From Nocardioides sp. 1609 (GTDB lineage: Bacteria; Actinomycetota; Actinomycetes; Propionibacteriales; Nocardioidaceae): DNA of 64,000 nt. Positions 34,586-43,254 of the stretch are shown in pieces. Both the position numbers and the translations under genes were made by a program. The notes under the pieces are model-generated. The model was not told the DNA's origin. It did no database searches and saw nothing but the letters and a program-made list of their open reading frames with translations. Position 1 is the stretch's first letter, and each line of letters starts with the position of its first letter. Location of the stretch: NCBI RefSeq assembly GCF_004522105.1, contig NZ_SPUJ01000001.1:558001-622000 (forward strand), given 5' to 3'.

Positions 34586-35689
34586 TCAGGTGCGGCGCAC
34601 CACGACCATCGCCCGGTCGTCGTCGCGCGACCCGAGCGTCGTCGTGAGCCGCTCGGCGGCGCCGACGAAGGAGTCACGGAGCACCGACTCGGCCTCCCCC
34701 ATCATCTTGTCGATGCCGAGGTCCAGGTCGCGGCACGGCTCCTCGATGATGCCGTCGGTGTAGAGCAGGACGGCGTCGCCGTGGTCGAGCCGACCGCGCC
34801 GGACGGTGAGCTCGACGTCGTCGATGAGCCCGAGCACCGGTCCCTCGGTGTGCAGCACCGCCCACCGTCCGGTGCCGCTGGCCCGGTGGACCGCGGGCGG
34901 GTGGCCGGCCGTGCGCACCTCGAAGGCGCCGGTGGTGAGGTCGAGACAGAGGTGGATCGCGGTGGCGAACCCCTCGTCCCACGCCTGACGCAGGAGGTAG
35001 GCGTTGGCGGCGGGCAGGAACCCCTCGGGCGGGAGGGCGCCGAGGAGGCCGCCGAACGCACCCGCCAGGAGCAGCGCCCGGGTGCCGGCCGCCTCCCCCT
35101 TGCCCGAGACGTCGACGACGACGACCTGCAGCGAGGTCCCGTCGGCGCTGCGGGCCGCGACGACGAAGTCACCCGCGAACGCCGTCCCGCCGGCCGAGTG
35201 CAGCGCGGACTCGACGTGCCAGCCGTCCGGCAGGTCGGGGATGTGGGCCTGGTCGAGGATCCGGTCGCGCAGGTCGACGAACATCGACTCCCCCCGCATC
35301 CCGGCGACCCCGAGCCGGGCCCGCTGCAGGTTGGCCATCAGGACGACGCCCGCCACCGCGAGCTGGACGGCCGCGGCGCCGAGCACGCGGCCGGTGAGGT
35401 CCTCCTGCTGAGAGACGCAGATCGTCAGCATCACCATGTCGAACCCGACGAACCACGGGAGCAGGCGCGGCCCGAGCAGGATGCTGCCGAGCACGACCGG
35501 GAGCACCAGGCTGCTGAACGGCGTCCGCGACGGGAACAGCATGACCAGCACCGTCACGGTGACCGAGAAGAGGCACAGGGCGGCGCCGATGCGCAGCTCG
35601 GCGGTCGCCGTGCGGCGCCGTACCCGGTTCCAGCGTCGCCGCAGCGCCGGACCGGACGCGGCCCGGGACGAGACGGTGCTGCTGGACAC
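34586..35689 (-). CDS. PP2C-type (SpoIIE-like) membrane protein phosphatase
   Basis: 367 aa. Four or so membrane helices at about residues 32-130 precede a SpoIIE/PP2C phosphatase domain (about 150-365) with metal-binding segments GDFVVAARSADGTSLQVVVVDVSGKGEAAG, TAGHPP and LLYTDGIIE. Proteins of this kind dephosphorylate anti-sigma-factor antagonists or Ser/Thr kinase targets. The start is GTG with GAGG upstream. It is the only phosphatase in the window, so it might counter the kinase at 31056-32771, but it is not linked to it by an operon and that pairing is speculation. Confidence 0.88.
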   Translation of the reverse strand: MSSSTVSSRAASGPALRRRWNRVRRRTATAELRIGAALCLFSVTVTVLVMLFPSRTPFSSLVLPVVLGSILLGPRLLPWFVGFDMVMLTICVSQQEDLTGRVLGAAAVQLAVAGVVLMANLQRARLGVAGMRGESMFVDLRDRILDQAHIPDLPDGWHVESALHSAGGTAFAGDFVVAARSADGTSLQVVVVDVSGKGEAAGTRALLLAGAFGGLLGALPPEGFLPAANAYLLRQAWDEGFATAIHLCLDLTTGAFEVRTAGHPPAVHRASGTGRWAVLHTEGPVLGLIDDVELTVRRGRLDHGDAVLLYTDGIIEEPCRDLDLGIDKMMGEAESVLRDSFVGAAERLTTTLGSRDDDRAMVVVRRT

Positions 35690-35741
35690 GGTGGACCTCG
35701 CTGCAGGCCTGGCTAGGACCTCGGTGGGGGGAACGCCGGGG

Positions 35742-36608
35742 TCACCCTACGGCGCGGGACCGGAACACGGGCTGACAACGCGAACACCAGAAGAGGTTGC
35801 GTCCCTCGAGGACGGCGGTGCTGACGCGGCGGCCGCACACGAGGCAGGGCTGACCGGTGCGCCGGTAGACGTAGACCTCGCCGCCGTGGTCGTCGCGCCG
35901 CGGCGGGCGGCCCATCGCCTCGGGCGTGTGCTCCGGGCGGACCGTGTCGATCCGGCCGCTGACGACCCCCTCGGCCATCAGCACCGTCAGGTCCGACCAG
36001 AGCGCCTGCCACTGCCCGACCCGCAGCGTGTTGCCGGGACGCAGCGGGTGGAGCCGGTTGCGGAACAGCACCTCGGCCCGGTAGACGTTGCCGACGCCGG
36101 CGAGGACGCCCTGGTCCATCAGCAGCGCGCCGATGGTCCGGTGGCTGCGGCGGATCCGCTGCCACGCACGGTCGGGGTCGGCGTCCGGGCGGATCGGGTC
36201 GGGCCCGGACCGCGCCAGCGTCGCGGCGCGCTGCTCGGCCGTCACCAGCGCGCAGATGATCGCGCCCCGGAGGTCGGCGTAGGCGAGGGGTCCGCCGCCC
36301 GGCCCGTCGGTGGTCGCGAGCCGGAGCCGGACCTGTCCGACCGGGAGCGGCAGGCCGACGGCGAGGTCGACGTCCGGGTGGACGTCGAGGCTGCCGATCA
36401 GCCCAAGGTGGATGTGGATGAAGCGCTCGCCGGCGAACTCGACGAACAGGTGCTTGCCCCAGGCCTGGGCGTCCTCGACGTCGTGGCCGTCGAGGAGCGC
36501 GGCCGCGTCGGCGAAGCGGCCCTGGGGACTGCTCACCGCGACCCTGCGGCCGCCGAAGGCCCGGGTGAGCTCGCCGGCGAGGCGGTGGAGGGTGTGCCCC
36601 TCAGGCAT
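35742..36608 (-). CDS. nei2: Fpg/Nei-family DNA glycosylase (endonuclease VIII-type, Nei2-like)
   Basis: 288 aa. The N-terminus MPEGHTLHRLA provides the catalytic Pro2 and Glu3; the helix-two-turn-helix segment is at GVGNVYRAEVLFR and the C-terminal zinc finger at CLVCGRRV...CSRCQ. PEGHT at the start is typical of actinobacterial Nei2 (Rv2464c-like). It removes oxidised pyrimidines and nicks the abasic site. Its start overlaps the rpiB end by 8 nt, the same pair as in mycobacteria, so the genes are coupled. Confidence 0.92.
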   Translation of the reverse strand: MPEGHTLHRLAGELTRAFGGRRVAVSSPQGRFADAAALLDGHDVEDAQAWGKHLFVEFAGERFIHIHLGLIGSLDVHPDVDLAVGLPLPVGQVRLRLATTDGPGGGPLAYADLRGAIICALVTAEQRAATLARSGPDPIRPDADPDRAWQRIRRSHRTIGALLMDQGVLAGVGNVYRAEVLFRNRLHPLRPGNTLRVGQWQALWSDLTVLMAEGVVSGRIDTVRPEHTPEAMGRPPRRDDHGGEVYVYRRTGQPCLVCGRRVSTAVLEGRNLFWCSRCQPVFRSRAVG

Positions 36609-37104
36609 CGCCGCGCCGAGCCGAGGCGGGGAGCGGCGGGAGCACGTGCGTCTCCTCGTAGGAGGAGAGCATCCCGATCCGGCGCACGTGCCGCTCGTCG
36701 CCGCTGAACGGCGTCTCCAGGAACACCTGCACGAACCGGGTCATGTCGTCGAGGGAGTGCATCCGGCCGCCGACGGCGACCACGTTGGCGTCGTTGTGCT
36801 CGCGCCCGAGCGAGGCCGTCTCCTCCGACCAGGCCAGCGCCGCGCGGCACCCGACGACCTTGTTGGCGGCGATCTGCTCGCCGTTGCCGGAGCCGCCGAT
36901 CACGACGCCGAGGCTGTCGCGGCCCTCGGCGCGGTCCGCGACGACCCCCTCGGCCGCCCGGAGGCAGAAGACCGGGTAGTCGTCGACGGCGTCGTAGACG
37001 AAGGGACCGTGGTCGACGGGCTCGTACCCGTGGTCGGTGAGCCAGGTCGCGAGGTGGGCCTTGAGCTCGAGGCCGGCGTGGTCGCTGCCGAGGTGGACGC
37101 GCAT
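36601..37104 (-). CDS. rpiB: Ribose-5-phosphate isomerase B
   Basis: 167 aa LacA/RpiB-family enzyme. Segments MRVHLGSDHAGLELKAHL and VVIGGSGNGEQIAANKVVG form the phosphate and active-site region. The cysteine used by E. coli RpiB at the start of the second motif is glycine here, and the glutamate in GNGEQ is retained, as in M. tuberculosis RpiB where Glu is the base. It interconverts ribulose-5-phosphate and ribose-5-phosphate. It is first of the rpiB-nei2 pair. Confidence 0.93.
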   Translation of the reverse strand: MRVHLGSDHAGLELKAHLATWLTDHGYEPVDHGPFVYDAVDDYPVFCLRAAEGVVADRAEGRDSLGVVIGGSGNGEQIAANKVVGCRAALAWSEETASLGREHNDANVVAVGGRMHSLDDMTRFVQVFLETPFSGDERHVRRIGMLSSYEETHVLPPLPASARRGDA

Positions 37105-37190
37105 GGCGTCGAGTGTTCCAGAACCCCGTCCGGACCGATCCGGCGCCGCTTCCGTGCGCCCGGGACGACCGGGACGACCGGACGGACCGG

Positions 37191-38078
37191 TCAGTGGTCG
37201 CGGAGGAAGGCCGCGGCCTGGCGCAGCAGCGGCTCGGCCGCCGGGAACACGTCGGGGTGCCGCCAGAACCCGTGCACCTGTCCGAGGTAGCGGACGCCGA
37301 GGACCTCGACGCCGGCCTCGGCGAGCCGGGCCACGAGCACCTCGCCCTCGTCGCGCAGCGGGTCGTGCTCGGAGGTCATCACGAACGTCGGCGGCAGCGT
37401 GTCGAGCCGGTCGGAGAGCAGGGGGGCCAGGTCGGGGTCGTCGTGGTGGCGGGCGTCCCCGCCGGCGTACTGCTCCCAGTACCAGGCGACCTCGCGCGGG
37501 TCGAAGCCCTCGGTCTCCTCGCGGTGCGAGGCTCCCGCCGCCGACGGGTCGAGGAACGGGTAGATCAGTGCGAGCGCCCGGAACCGGTCGGGGTGGCGCA
37601 GGGCCGCGACGAGCACCAGGTTCGCGCCGGCGCTGTCGCCGTGTCCGTAGGTCGGCCCGGCGAGCCCGTGGCCGTCGCCGTGCTCGTCGAGCCAGGCCAC
37701 GACCGCGTCGAGGTCCTCGACCGCGGCCGGGAACGGGTCCTCGGGCGCCAGCCGGTAGTCGACGCTGAGCACGGCGGTCCCGGCCCGGTTCGCGAGCCGC
37801 CGGCACGAGGCGTCGTGCACGTCGACGTCGTTGAGGACGAAGCCACCGCCGTGCGCGTGGACGACGACGCCGGGCGCGGCGTCCGCCGGGACGTAGAGGC
37901 GGCACGGCACGCCGCCGGCGTCGAGGTCCAGCGCGCGCTCGACGTCCTCGCGCGGCTGGCGGGCAGCGGCCTCGCGGGCCGCGACCCGGGCACCCGCGAC
38001 GTCGTAGCCCTCGGTGAAGACCGGGGTCTCGGCCGCGGCCCGCTCGACCGCGACGCGGGCCCGCGGGTGGAGCGTCAC
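37191..38078 (-). CDS. HSL-family alpha/beta hydrolase (esterase/lipase)
   Basis: 295 aa hormone-sensitive-lipase-type hydrolase. Oxyanion motif HAHGGGFVLND, nucleophile motif YGHGDSAGANLV (Ser in GDSAG), acid residue in SEHDPLRDEG and histidine in GQVHGFWRH; all catalytic residues are present. No signal peptide, so cytosolic. The start is GTG within the stop of the LURP-one gene (GTGA overlap), so the two are coupled. LipP lies near rpiB/nei2 in mycobacteria but belongs to another esterase class, so this is probably not its orthologue. Confidence 0.9.
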   Translation of the reverse strand: MTLHPRARVAVERAAAETPVFTEGYDVAGARVAAREAAARQPREDVERALDLDAGGVPCRLYVPADAAPGVVVHAHGGGFVLNDVDVHDASCRRLANRAGTAVLSVDYRLAPEDPFPAAVEDLDAVVAWLDEHGDGHGLAGPTYGHGDSAGANLVLVAALRHPDRFRALALIYPFLDPSAAGASHREETEGFDPREVAWYWEQYAGGDARHHDDPDLAPLLSDRLDTLPPTFVMTSEHDPLRDEGEVLVARLAEAGVEVLGVRYLGQVHGFWRHPDVFPAAEPLLRQAAAFLRDH

Positions 38079-38644
38079 CGCTGCATGAGGGCGTCGAGCC
38101 CGACGGCGACGGCGGCGGCGACGCGGAAGTCGAGCTCGGGGTCGCCGACCGTGACCGTGTAGCGGTCGCGCACCGTGCTCTGCCGCTGCACCGAGAGGAT
38201 GGTGCGCCCCTCGGGGGTGGTGAAGTCGAAGTGGATCGGCAGGAACGGGATGTCGGCGAAGCGTCGCACCAGCGCCACCGCCTGGCTGCGCTCCTGGCCG
38301 ACGGCCTGGTAGCCGGGTCCCTCGAGGTGGAAGGTCGAGCGGAGCAGGCTCTTGCCGAAGTCCTTGCGGAAGAAGCCGAGCTGCTGGCCCTGCGCGTCGA
38401 AGACGTCGTAGCCGGCGTTGAGGTCGACCTTCCTGCGGGCCTTGAAGCTGAAGACGGGCTGGCTCCGGGACTCGTCGGTGTAGAAGGTGACCTCCTCCTT
38501 GAACGCCATCCGCTTCTGCTGCGCCACGCCGAGCGACTGCCCCTCGGCGCCGCCCGCGCCGGCCCCGACGAGCTCGTAGCGGTTGGTGGTCATCGCGAAC
38601 TTCTGCTTCACGTAGAAGAGGGGGACGTGGCTGGGTGCGGTCAT
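38075..38644 (-). CDS. LURP-one-related / scramblase-like fold protein
   Basis: 189 aa. The pattern of a 12-stranded tubby-like barrel with a central hydrophobic helix fits LURP-one-related proteins: YVKQKFAMTTNRYELV at the start, FKARRKVDLNAGYDVFDAQGQQLGFFRK in the middle and a hydrophobic C-terminal helix with VAAAVAVGLDALMQ. Bacterial members have no established function; phospholipid scramblase-like binding is proposed for relatives. It is the first gene of a coupled pair with the HSL-type esterase, which may hint at a lipid-related role. Confidence 0.75.
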   Translation of the reverse strand: MTAPSHVPLFYVKQKFAMTTNRYELVGAGAGGAEGQSLGVAQQKRMAFKEEVTFYTDESRSQPVFSFKARRKVDLNAGYDVFDAQGQQLGFFRKDFGKSLLRSTFHLEGPGYQAVGQERSQAVALVRRFADIPFLPIHFDFTTPEGRTILSVQRQSTVRDRYTVTVGDPELDFRVAAAVAVGLDALMQR

Positions 38645-38688
38645 GACCCGGAACCTACCCAGCGACCGGGCTCCCAGTCGCGGTGACC

Positions 38689-38803
38689 GGGATCCGCGTC
38701 GCGACGAACGGGATCCGCGTCGTCACGAACGGGATCCGGGTCGTCACGAACGGGATCCGCGTCGTCACGAACGGGATCCGGGTCGTCACGAACGGGATCC
38801 GGA
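38689..38803. repeat. GGATCC-centred tandem array 2 (21-bp unit, 5 copies plus a partial)
   Basis: Five 21-bp units start with GGGATCCG and end with ACGAAC; the first ends GCGACGAAC and the others GTCACGAAC. Two alternating versions occur, GGATCCGCG and GGATCCGGG. A partial sixth copy runs up to the stop codon of the LysE-type gene at 38804. Units are directly abutting. Confidence 0.92.
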
Positions 38804-39415
38804 TCAGCGTGACTCGACGGCCAGGCGGGCACCGAGCACGGCGAACGTCGCCGCGAAGGCCTTCCGCACCCGGTTCACCAGGCGCGGACGGGCGAGCACC
38901 CGGTCGCGGACGGCGGCCGCGCCGATCCCGTACGCGGCGAAGACGACGAAGGTCACGGCCATGAAGATCCCGCTCAGCACGAGCATGTGCGGGACCGCGT
39001 CCGGCGAGCCGGCCGGCACGAACTGGGGCAGGAAGGCGAAGAAGAAGATGGTCAGCTTGGGGTTGAGCAGGTTGAGCGTGACGCCCTCCCCGATGACGCG
39101 GCGACGGCTGACCGGACGACGGTCCTCCTCCACGGCGAGCGCCCCGGTGTCGTGCCAGGTCGACCACGCCATCCACAGCAGGTAGGCGACGCCGGCGTAC
39201 TTGAGCGTCGCGAAGGCGACACCGCTCGCGTGCAGCACCGCCGCCAGACCGGTGGTCGCCGCCACCAGGTGGGGCACCGTGCCGAGCGTGCAGGCGAAGG
39301 CCGCGAGCACCGCTGCCCGGCCGCCGCGGGTCAGCCCGGCGGCGAGCGTGTACAGCGCCCCGGTCCCGGGCGTCGCGACGATCACCAGGGTGGTGAGCAG
39401 GAAGGCGAGGCTCAT
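38804..39415 (-). CDS. LysE-family amino acid/threonine exporter
   Basis: 203 aa with five or six membrane helices. The N-terminal LVIVATPGTGALYTLAAGL matches the LysE/RhtB signature (usually TPGPN or similar), and LNLLNPKLTIFFFAFLPQF is the second conserved block. It exports amino acids or similar small metabolites; the substrate cannot be named. The start is set by a TAGCGT box 8 nt before the ATG and by the family N-terminus. Its 3' end abuts a GGATCC tandem array. Confidence 0.9.
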   Translation of the reverse strand: MSLAFLLTTLVIVATPGTGALYTLAAGLTRGGRAAVLAAFACTLGTVPHLVAATTGLAAVLHASGVAFATLKYAGVAYLLWMAWSTWHDTGALAVEEDRRPVSRRRVIGEGVTLNLLNPKLTIFFFAFLPQFVPAGSPDAVPHMLVLSGIFMAVTFVVFAAYGIGAAAVRDRVLARPRLVNRVRKAFAATFAVLGARLAVESR

Positions 39416-39467
39416 GGCTCGCGACGCTACTCCGATGAGTCGGGCGCCGACCAGCGGTCGTACTCTC

Positions 39468-39740
39468 GTGATCATCGTCGCCGGACATCTCCTCGTCGAG
39501 GCCATGGACCGCCCCGACTACCTGCGTGGCTGCGAGCAGGTGGTCCGGCTGGCCCGCACCGCGGACGGCTGCCTCGACTTCGCGATCTCCCCCGACCTGC
39601 TCGACCCGGAGCGGATCAACATCCACGAGCGGTGGGCGAGCCGGCCGCAGCTGGAGGCGTTCCGCGGATCCGGTCCCGACGAGGGACAGACCGCGGCGAT
39701 GAAGAGCGCCACGGTCGAGGAGTACGACGTCAGCGGCTGA
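39468..39740 (+). CDS. Antibiotic biosynthesis monooxygenase (ABM) domain protein
   Basis: 90 aa single-domain ferredoxin-like protein. The pattern VAGHLLVEA...YLRGCEQVVRLARTADGCLDFAISPDLLDPERINIHERWAS is typical of ABM/YgiN quinol monooxygenase-like proteins that act as dimers. It is divergent from the LysE-type exporter with 52 bp between starts and convergent with the DUF3626 gene (11-nt overlap of ends). GTG start chosen by family length; an ATG 33 nt upstream is an alternative. Confidence 0.78.
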   Translation: MIIVAGHLLVEAMDRPDYLRGCEQVVRLARTADGCLDFAISPDLLDPERINIHERWASRPQLEAFRGSGPDEGQTAAMKSATVEEYDVSG

Positions 39741-40500
39741 GCCGACCGAACCGGGCGAGCAGGTGCCAGACCTGCTTGACGGTCCGGGGGTGGTGGCGAC
39801 CCGACCGGGCGGCGTCGCCGACGACGGCGGGCACGAGCTCGGTCCCCAGCGCCCGGGCCAGTGCCGGCGGTTCCGGGCCCCGGTAGACCTCGTCGAGGCC
39901 GGCGGTCAGCACCCGGTAGCCCGGGTGCCACTCGACGGTGCAGCCCAGCCGCTCCGCCGCGTCCTCGACCGGCCCGCCCCGGAAGCACGGGTCGAGGACG
40001 ACGGCCTCGACGTCGTCGCGCAGGCTCACGCCGCCGTGCACCTGCGCCTCGACGTAGTCGTCGAGCAGGTCGTGACCGCTCGCCTCGGCCAGCGCGACCA
40101 GCTCCGCGGCCCGCTCGGGGCCGACCACGGCGTCCGGCTCGAGGCAGGAGTCGGGGAAGCAGAACGTCGTCCGGGCGGCCACCTCGGGACGCAGCCGCAG
40201 GTGGGCGGACCCGAACCGGGTCGCCGGACCGTACGGGTCGCCCCGGTCGAGCGCACCGTAGACCGGACGCGCCGCGGCCGGGCCGGCGTCGTACCGCGCG
40301 GCGAAGAGCCGACTCTCCCAGCGCCACCGGTCGCCGCCCACGTGCGCCGTCAGTCCGCCGTTCGACGTCCCGGTCTCGAACTGCGACCGGTAGACGCCGT
40401 CGCGGGCCAGCGCCTCGACCACCCGTCCGCCCGCGAAGGGCCAGTCGGGCTGGAAGTGCAGGCAGACCCGCTCGCCCGCACCCACCGGCCCGTCACCCAC
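39730..40500 (-). CDS. DUF3626 domain protein
   Basis: 256 aa from a GTG start that overlaps the end of metG. The N-terminal block [38 protein letters not shown] and CLEPDAVVG-type segments match the DUF3626 family, a group of uncharacterised proteins. Conserved Arg, His and Asp residues suggest an enzyme or nucleic-acid binder, but no activity is known. Translation is probably coupled to metG. The last 11 nt overlap the convergent ABM gene. Confidence 0.75.
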   Translation of the reverse strand: MGDGPVGAGERVCLHFQPDWPFAGGRVVEALARDGVYRSQFETGTSNGGLTAHVGGDRWRWESRLFAARYDAGPAAARPVYGALDRGDPYGPATRFGSAHLRLRPEVAARTTFCFPDSCLEPDAVVGPERAAELVALAEASGHDLLDDYVEAQVHGGVSLRDDVEAVVLDPCFRGGPVEDAAERLGCTVEWHPGYRVLTAGLDEVYRGPEPPALARALGTELVPAVVGDAARSGRHHPRTVKQVWHLLARFGRLSR

Positions 40501-42304
40501 CGGCCAGGCGGGCGAGCTCCTCGTCCACGATCGCGACGTCGAGCTTGGTGAAGATCGGGGTCGGCTTCTCGACGGGGGCGCCCACGACGACCGGGTGCCG
40601 CTGCCACGCGGGTGCGGTCGTGTAGTCGCCGGTGATGATCGGGTAGCCCGCGCCACCGTCGAGGTCGTCGACCTCCTCGATCCGCGGCATCGGCGCGACG
40701 TCGCCGGCGCCGCCGAAGACGGCGTCGACGGCGTTCGCCGAGAACGGCAGGAACGGCGCCAGCACCAGGTTGAGGTCGGCCACGCACTGCGCGACGACGT
40801 GCAGGACGGTGCCGAGCCGCTCGCGCTGGTCCTCGCCCTTCAGCTTCCACGGCTCGGTGTCGGAGACGTACTTGTTGACCTCGCCGACGGCGCGCATGGC
40901 CTCGCCGATCGCCTGCTTCTGGCGGTGCCGGCCGATCAGGTCGCCGACGACGGCGAAGGCCTGCTCGGCCACGGCGAGCACCCGCTCGTCGTCCTCGGTG
41001 AGGACGCCGGCCGGCGGGATCTCGCCGAAGTTCTTCGCGATCAGCGTGGCGGTCCGGTTGACCAGGTTGCCCCAGCCCGCCACGAGCTCGTCGTTGGTGC
41101 GGCGCACGAACTCCGCCCACGTGAAGTCGGAGTCCTGGTTCTCGGGGCCGGCCGCCGCGACGAAGTACCGGAAGGCGTCGGGCTGGTAGCGGCTGAGCAG
41201 GTCGCGGACGTAGATGACCACCTTCTTCGAGGAGGAGAACTTGCGTCCCTCCATCGTGAGGAACTCCGACGACACCACCTCGGTGGGCAGGTTGAGGTCG
41301 CCGTACTCGCGCGGCTCGCCGCCCTTCGCGCCCTTCCCGGAGTAGGCCAGCAGCTCGGCGGGCCAGATCTGGCTGTGGAAGGTGATGTTGTCCTTGCCCA
41401 TGAAGTAGTAGGACAGCGCCTCGGCCCCGCCCTCGGGCGCCGGGTTCCACCACTGCCGCCAGGCGTCCGGGTCGCCCGAGCGGCGCGCCCACTCCACCGA
41501 GGCGGACAGGTAGCCGACGACGGCGTCGAACCAGACGTAGAGCTTCTTGGTGGGGTTCTCGCGCCAGCCGTCGAGCGGGACCGCGATGCCCCAGTCGATG
41601 TCGCGGGTCATCGCCCGCGGCCGGATCTCCTTGAGGATGTTCTGGCTGAAGCGGATCACGTTGGGCCGCCACAGCCCGGTCGCCTCGCGTCCGTCGAGCC
41701 ACTCCCCCAGCGCGTCGGCGAGCGCCGGCAGGTCGAGGAAGAAGTGCTGGGTCTCGATGAACTCCGGCGTCTCGCCGTTGATCTTCGAGACCGGGTCGAT
41801 GAGGTCGGCCGGGTCGAGCTGGTTGCCGCACGTGTCGCACTGGTCGCCCCGGGCCCCGGCGGCGCCGCAGATCGGGCAGGTGCCCTCGATGTAGCGGTCG
41901 GGCAGCGTGCGCCCGGTCGACGGCGAGATGGCACCGTAGGTCGTCTGCTCGACGAAGTAGCCGTTCTCGTAGACCCCGAGGAACAGCTCCTGGACGACGG
42001 CGTGGTGGTTGCGCGTCGTGGTGCGGGTGTAGAGGTCGTAGGTGCAGCCGAGCGAGACCAGGTCCTCGGCGATGACCCGGTGGTTCCGGTCGGCGAGCGC
42101 CTGCGGCGACACCCCGGCCTCGTCGGCGGCGATCAGGATCGGCGTGCCGTGCTCGTCGGAGCCGGAGACCATGAGCACCTCGTGTCCGGCCATCCGCGAG
42201 TACCGGCTGAAGACGTCGGAGGGCACGCCGAAACCGGCGACGTGGCCGATGTGGCGCGGGCCGTTGGCGTAGGGCCAGGCGACGGCGGACAGGACATGGG
42301 TCAT
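40493..42304 (-). CDS. metG: Methionyl-tRNA synthetase
   Basis: 603 aa class I synthetase. The HIGH motif is HIGH in [11 protein letters not shown]; the zinc knuckle is [18 protein letters not shown]; the KMSKS equivalent is KFSSSKK; the anticodon domain fills the C-terminal 200 residues. The dimerising Trbp111-like extension is absent, as in other actinobacteria. It charges tRNA-Met. A TAGCCT box 6 nt before the ATG suggests a leaderless transcript. The DUF3626 gene follows with an 8-nt overlap. Confidence 0.97.
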   Translation of the reverse strand: MTHVLSAVAWPYANGPRHIGHVAGFGVPSDVFSRYSRMAGHEVLMVSGSDEHGTPILIAADEAGVSPQALADRNHRVIAEDLVSLGCTYDLYTRTTTRNHHAVVQELFLGVYENGYFVEQTTYGAISPSTGRTLPDRYIEGTCPICGAAGARGDQCDTCGNQLDPADLIDPVSKINGETPEFIETQHFFLDLPALADALGEWLDGREATGLWRPNVIRFSQNILKEIRPRAMTRDIDWGIAVPLDGWRENPTKKLYVWFDAVVGYLSASVEWARRSGDPDAWRQWWNPAPEGGAEALSYYFMGKDNITFHSQIWPAELLAYSGKGAKGGEPREYGDLNLPTEVVSSEFLTMEGRKFSSSKKVVIYVRDLLSRYQPDAFRYFVAAAGPENQDSDFTWAEFVRRTNDELVAGWGNLVNRTATLIAKNFGEIPPAGVLTEDDERVLAVAEQAFAVVGDLIGRHRQKQAIGEAMRAVGEVNKYVSDTEPWKLKGEDQRERLGTVLHVVAQCVADLNLVLAPFLPFSANAVDAVFGGAGDVAPMPRIEEVDDLDGGAGYPIITGDYTTAPAWQRHPVVVGAPVEKPTPIFTKLDVAIVDEELARLAGG

Positions 42305-42313
42305 GCCCCCAGG

Positions 42314-43228
42314 CTAGTGAGCCTCCGCCACCGCGTTTCGCGTGGGCACCCGCAGCGGACCCGCACCCGGCTCGACCGCGTCGAGCACCTCGACCTCGTC
42401 GCCGACCCGGAGCCGGACGCCGCCGGCCCCGACCGGGAGGTCGGGCACCAGGTTGGTGCCGAACCAGGTCTTGTTGTCGAAGCGCCGAATCCTGGCCATC
42501 GCGGCGACCGGCTGCTTCTCGCGGACGGCGGTGTCGGGGTCGATCGTCGTGATCACGCAGCGCGCGCACCCCTTGACCGCGCGGAGGACGACGTCGCCGA
42601 TGCGGATCCGCCGCCAGTCGTCCTCGCGCCACGCCGCCGCGCCCGCGACGACGACGTTCGGCCGGAACCGCGTCATCGGCAGGGGCTCGCGACCGTGCGG
42701 GGCCGAGGCGAGGACCTGGTCGTTGACCGCGGCCAGCGACTCCTCGGTCGTCAGCAGCAGGGGGTAGCCGTCGGCGAGCGAGACCACGTCGCCCTCGTCG
42801 CCGTAGTTGGGCGTCGTGGGGCGCCGCGTCGGGTCGTCGAGGTGCACCAGACGCGCACCGGTGCCGAGCACCTCGCTGAACCAGGCGTCCGCCTCGGCCC
42901 CGGCCGGGGCCGCGGTGAACCGCGACGACCACAGGGAGACCGGGACCTGGCGCCCCGGGTCGGGCGTGGCGACCTCGAGCGGCGCCGGAGCGACCCCGCC
43001 GGCACCACCGCCGGGAGCCTCGACCCGCAGGCCGGTCCCGGTGAGCTGCGGGTGCACCAGGAGCAGCCGGTTCACCTCGCGGGCGGTGATCGCGGCGCCG
43101 GTGTCGTCGACCAGCATCCAGCGCCGGTCACCGTCGAGTCCCCACGGCCGGACGGTGGCGGTGGGCAGCTCCTCGCCCCGGCACGACTTGACCGGGTAGC
43201 GGCGCAGGGACGTCACGCTGATCGGCAC
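42314..43228 (-). CDS. MOSC domain protein (YcbX/mARC-like)
   Basis: 304 aa. N-terminal MOSC beta-barrel (ISVTSLRRYPVKSCRGEELPTATVRPWGLDGDRRWMLVD) and a C-terminal MOSC domain with the conserved cysteine in KGCARCVITTIDPDT, which is expected to bind the molybdenum cofactor. Relatives (YcbX, mARC) reduce N-hydroxylated compounds such as 6-hydroxylaminopurine. The [2Fe-2S] domain of YcbX is not present, so an external reductase is needed. GTG start. It lies 9 nt upstream of metG and both are on the same strand. Confidence 0.88.
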   Translation of the reverse strand: MPISVTSLRRYPVKSCRGEELPTATVRPWGLDGDRRWMLVDDTGAAITAREVNRLLLVHPQLTGTGLRVEAPGGGAGGVAPAPLEVATPDPGRQVPVSLWSSRFTAAPAGAEADAWFSEVLGTGARLVHLDDPTRRPTTPNYGDEGDVVSLADGYPLLLTTEESLAAVNDQVLASAPHGREPLPMTRFRPNVVVAGAAAWREDDWRRIRIGDVVLRAVKGCARCVITTIDPDTAVREKQPVAAMARIRRFDNKTWFGTNLVPDLPVGAGGVRLRVGDEVEVLDAVEPGAGPLRVPTRNAVAEAH

Positions 43229-43254
43229 GGCCTCAGGGTACGGCCCCGGGCGCG

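Noticed and set aside
38689-38803. CRISPR array
   Set aside because: Repeat units abut with no unique spacers, units are 21 bp and no cas genes are present; the same holds for the arrays at 3177 and 49645.
38641-38803. Short repeated peptide genes (GIRVVTN-like or RNGIR-like frames) over the 21-bp array
   Set aside because: The repeats are open in several frames simply because 21 is divisible by three; no ribosome site or conserved product.
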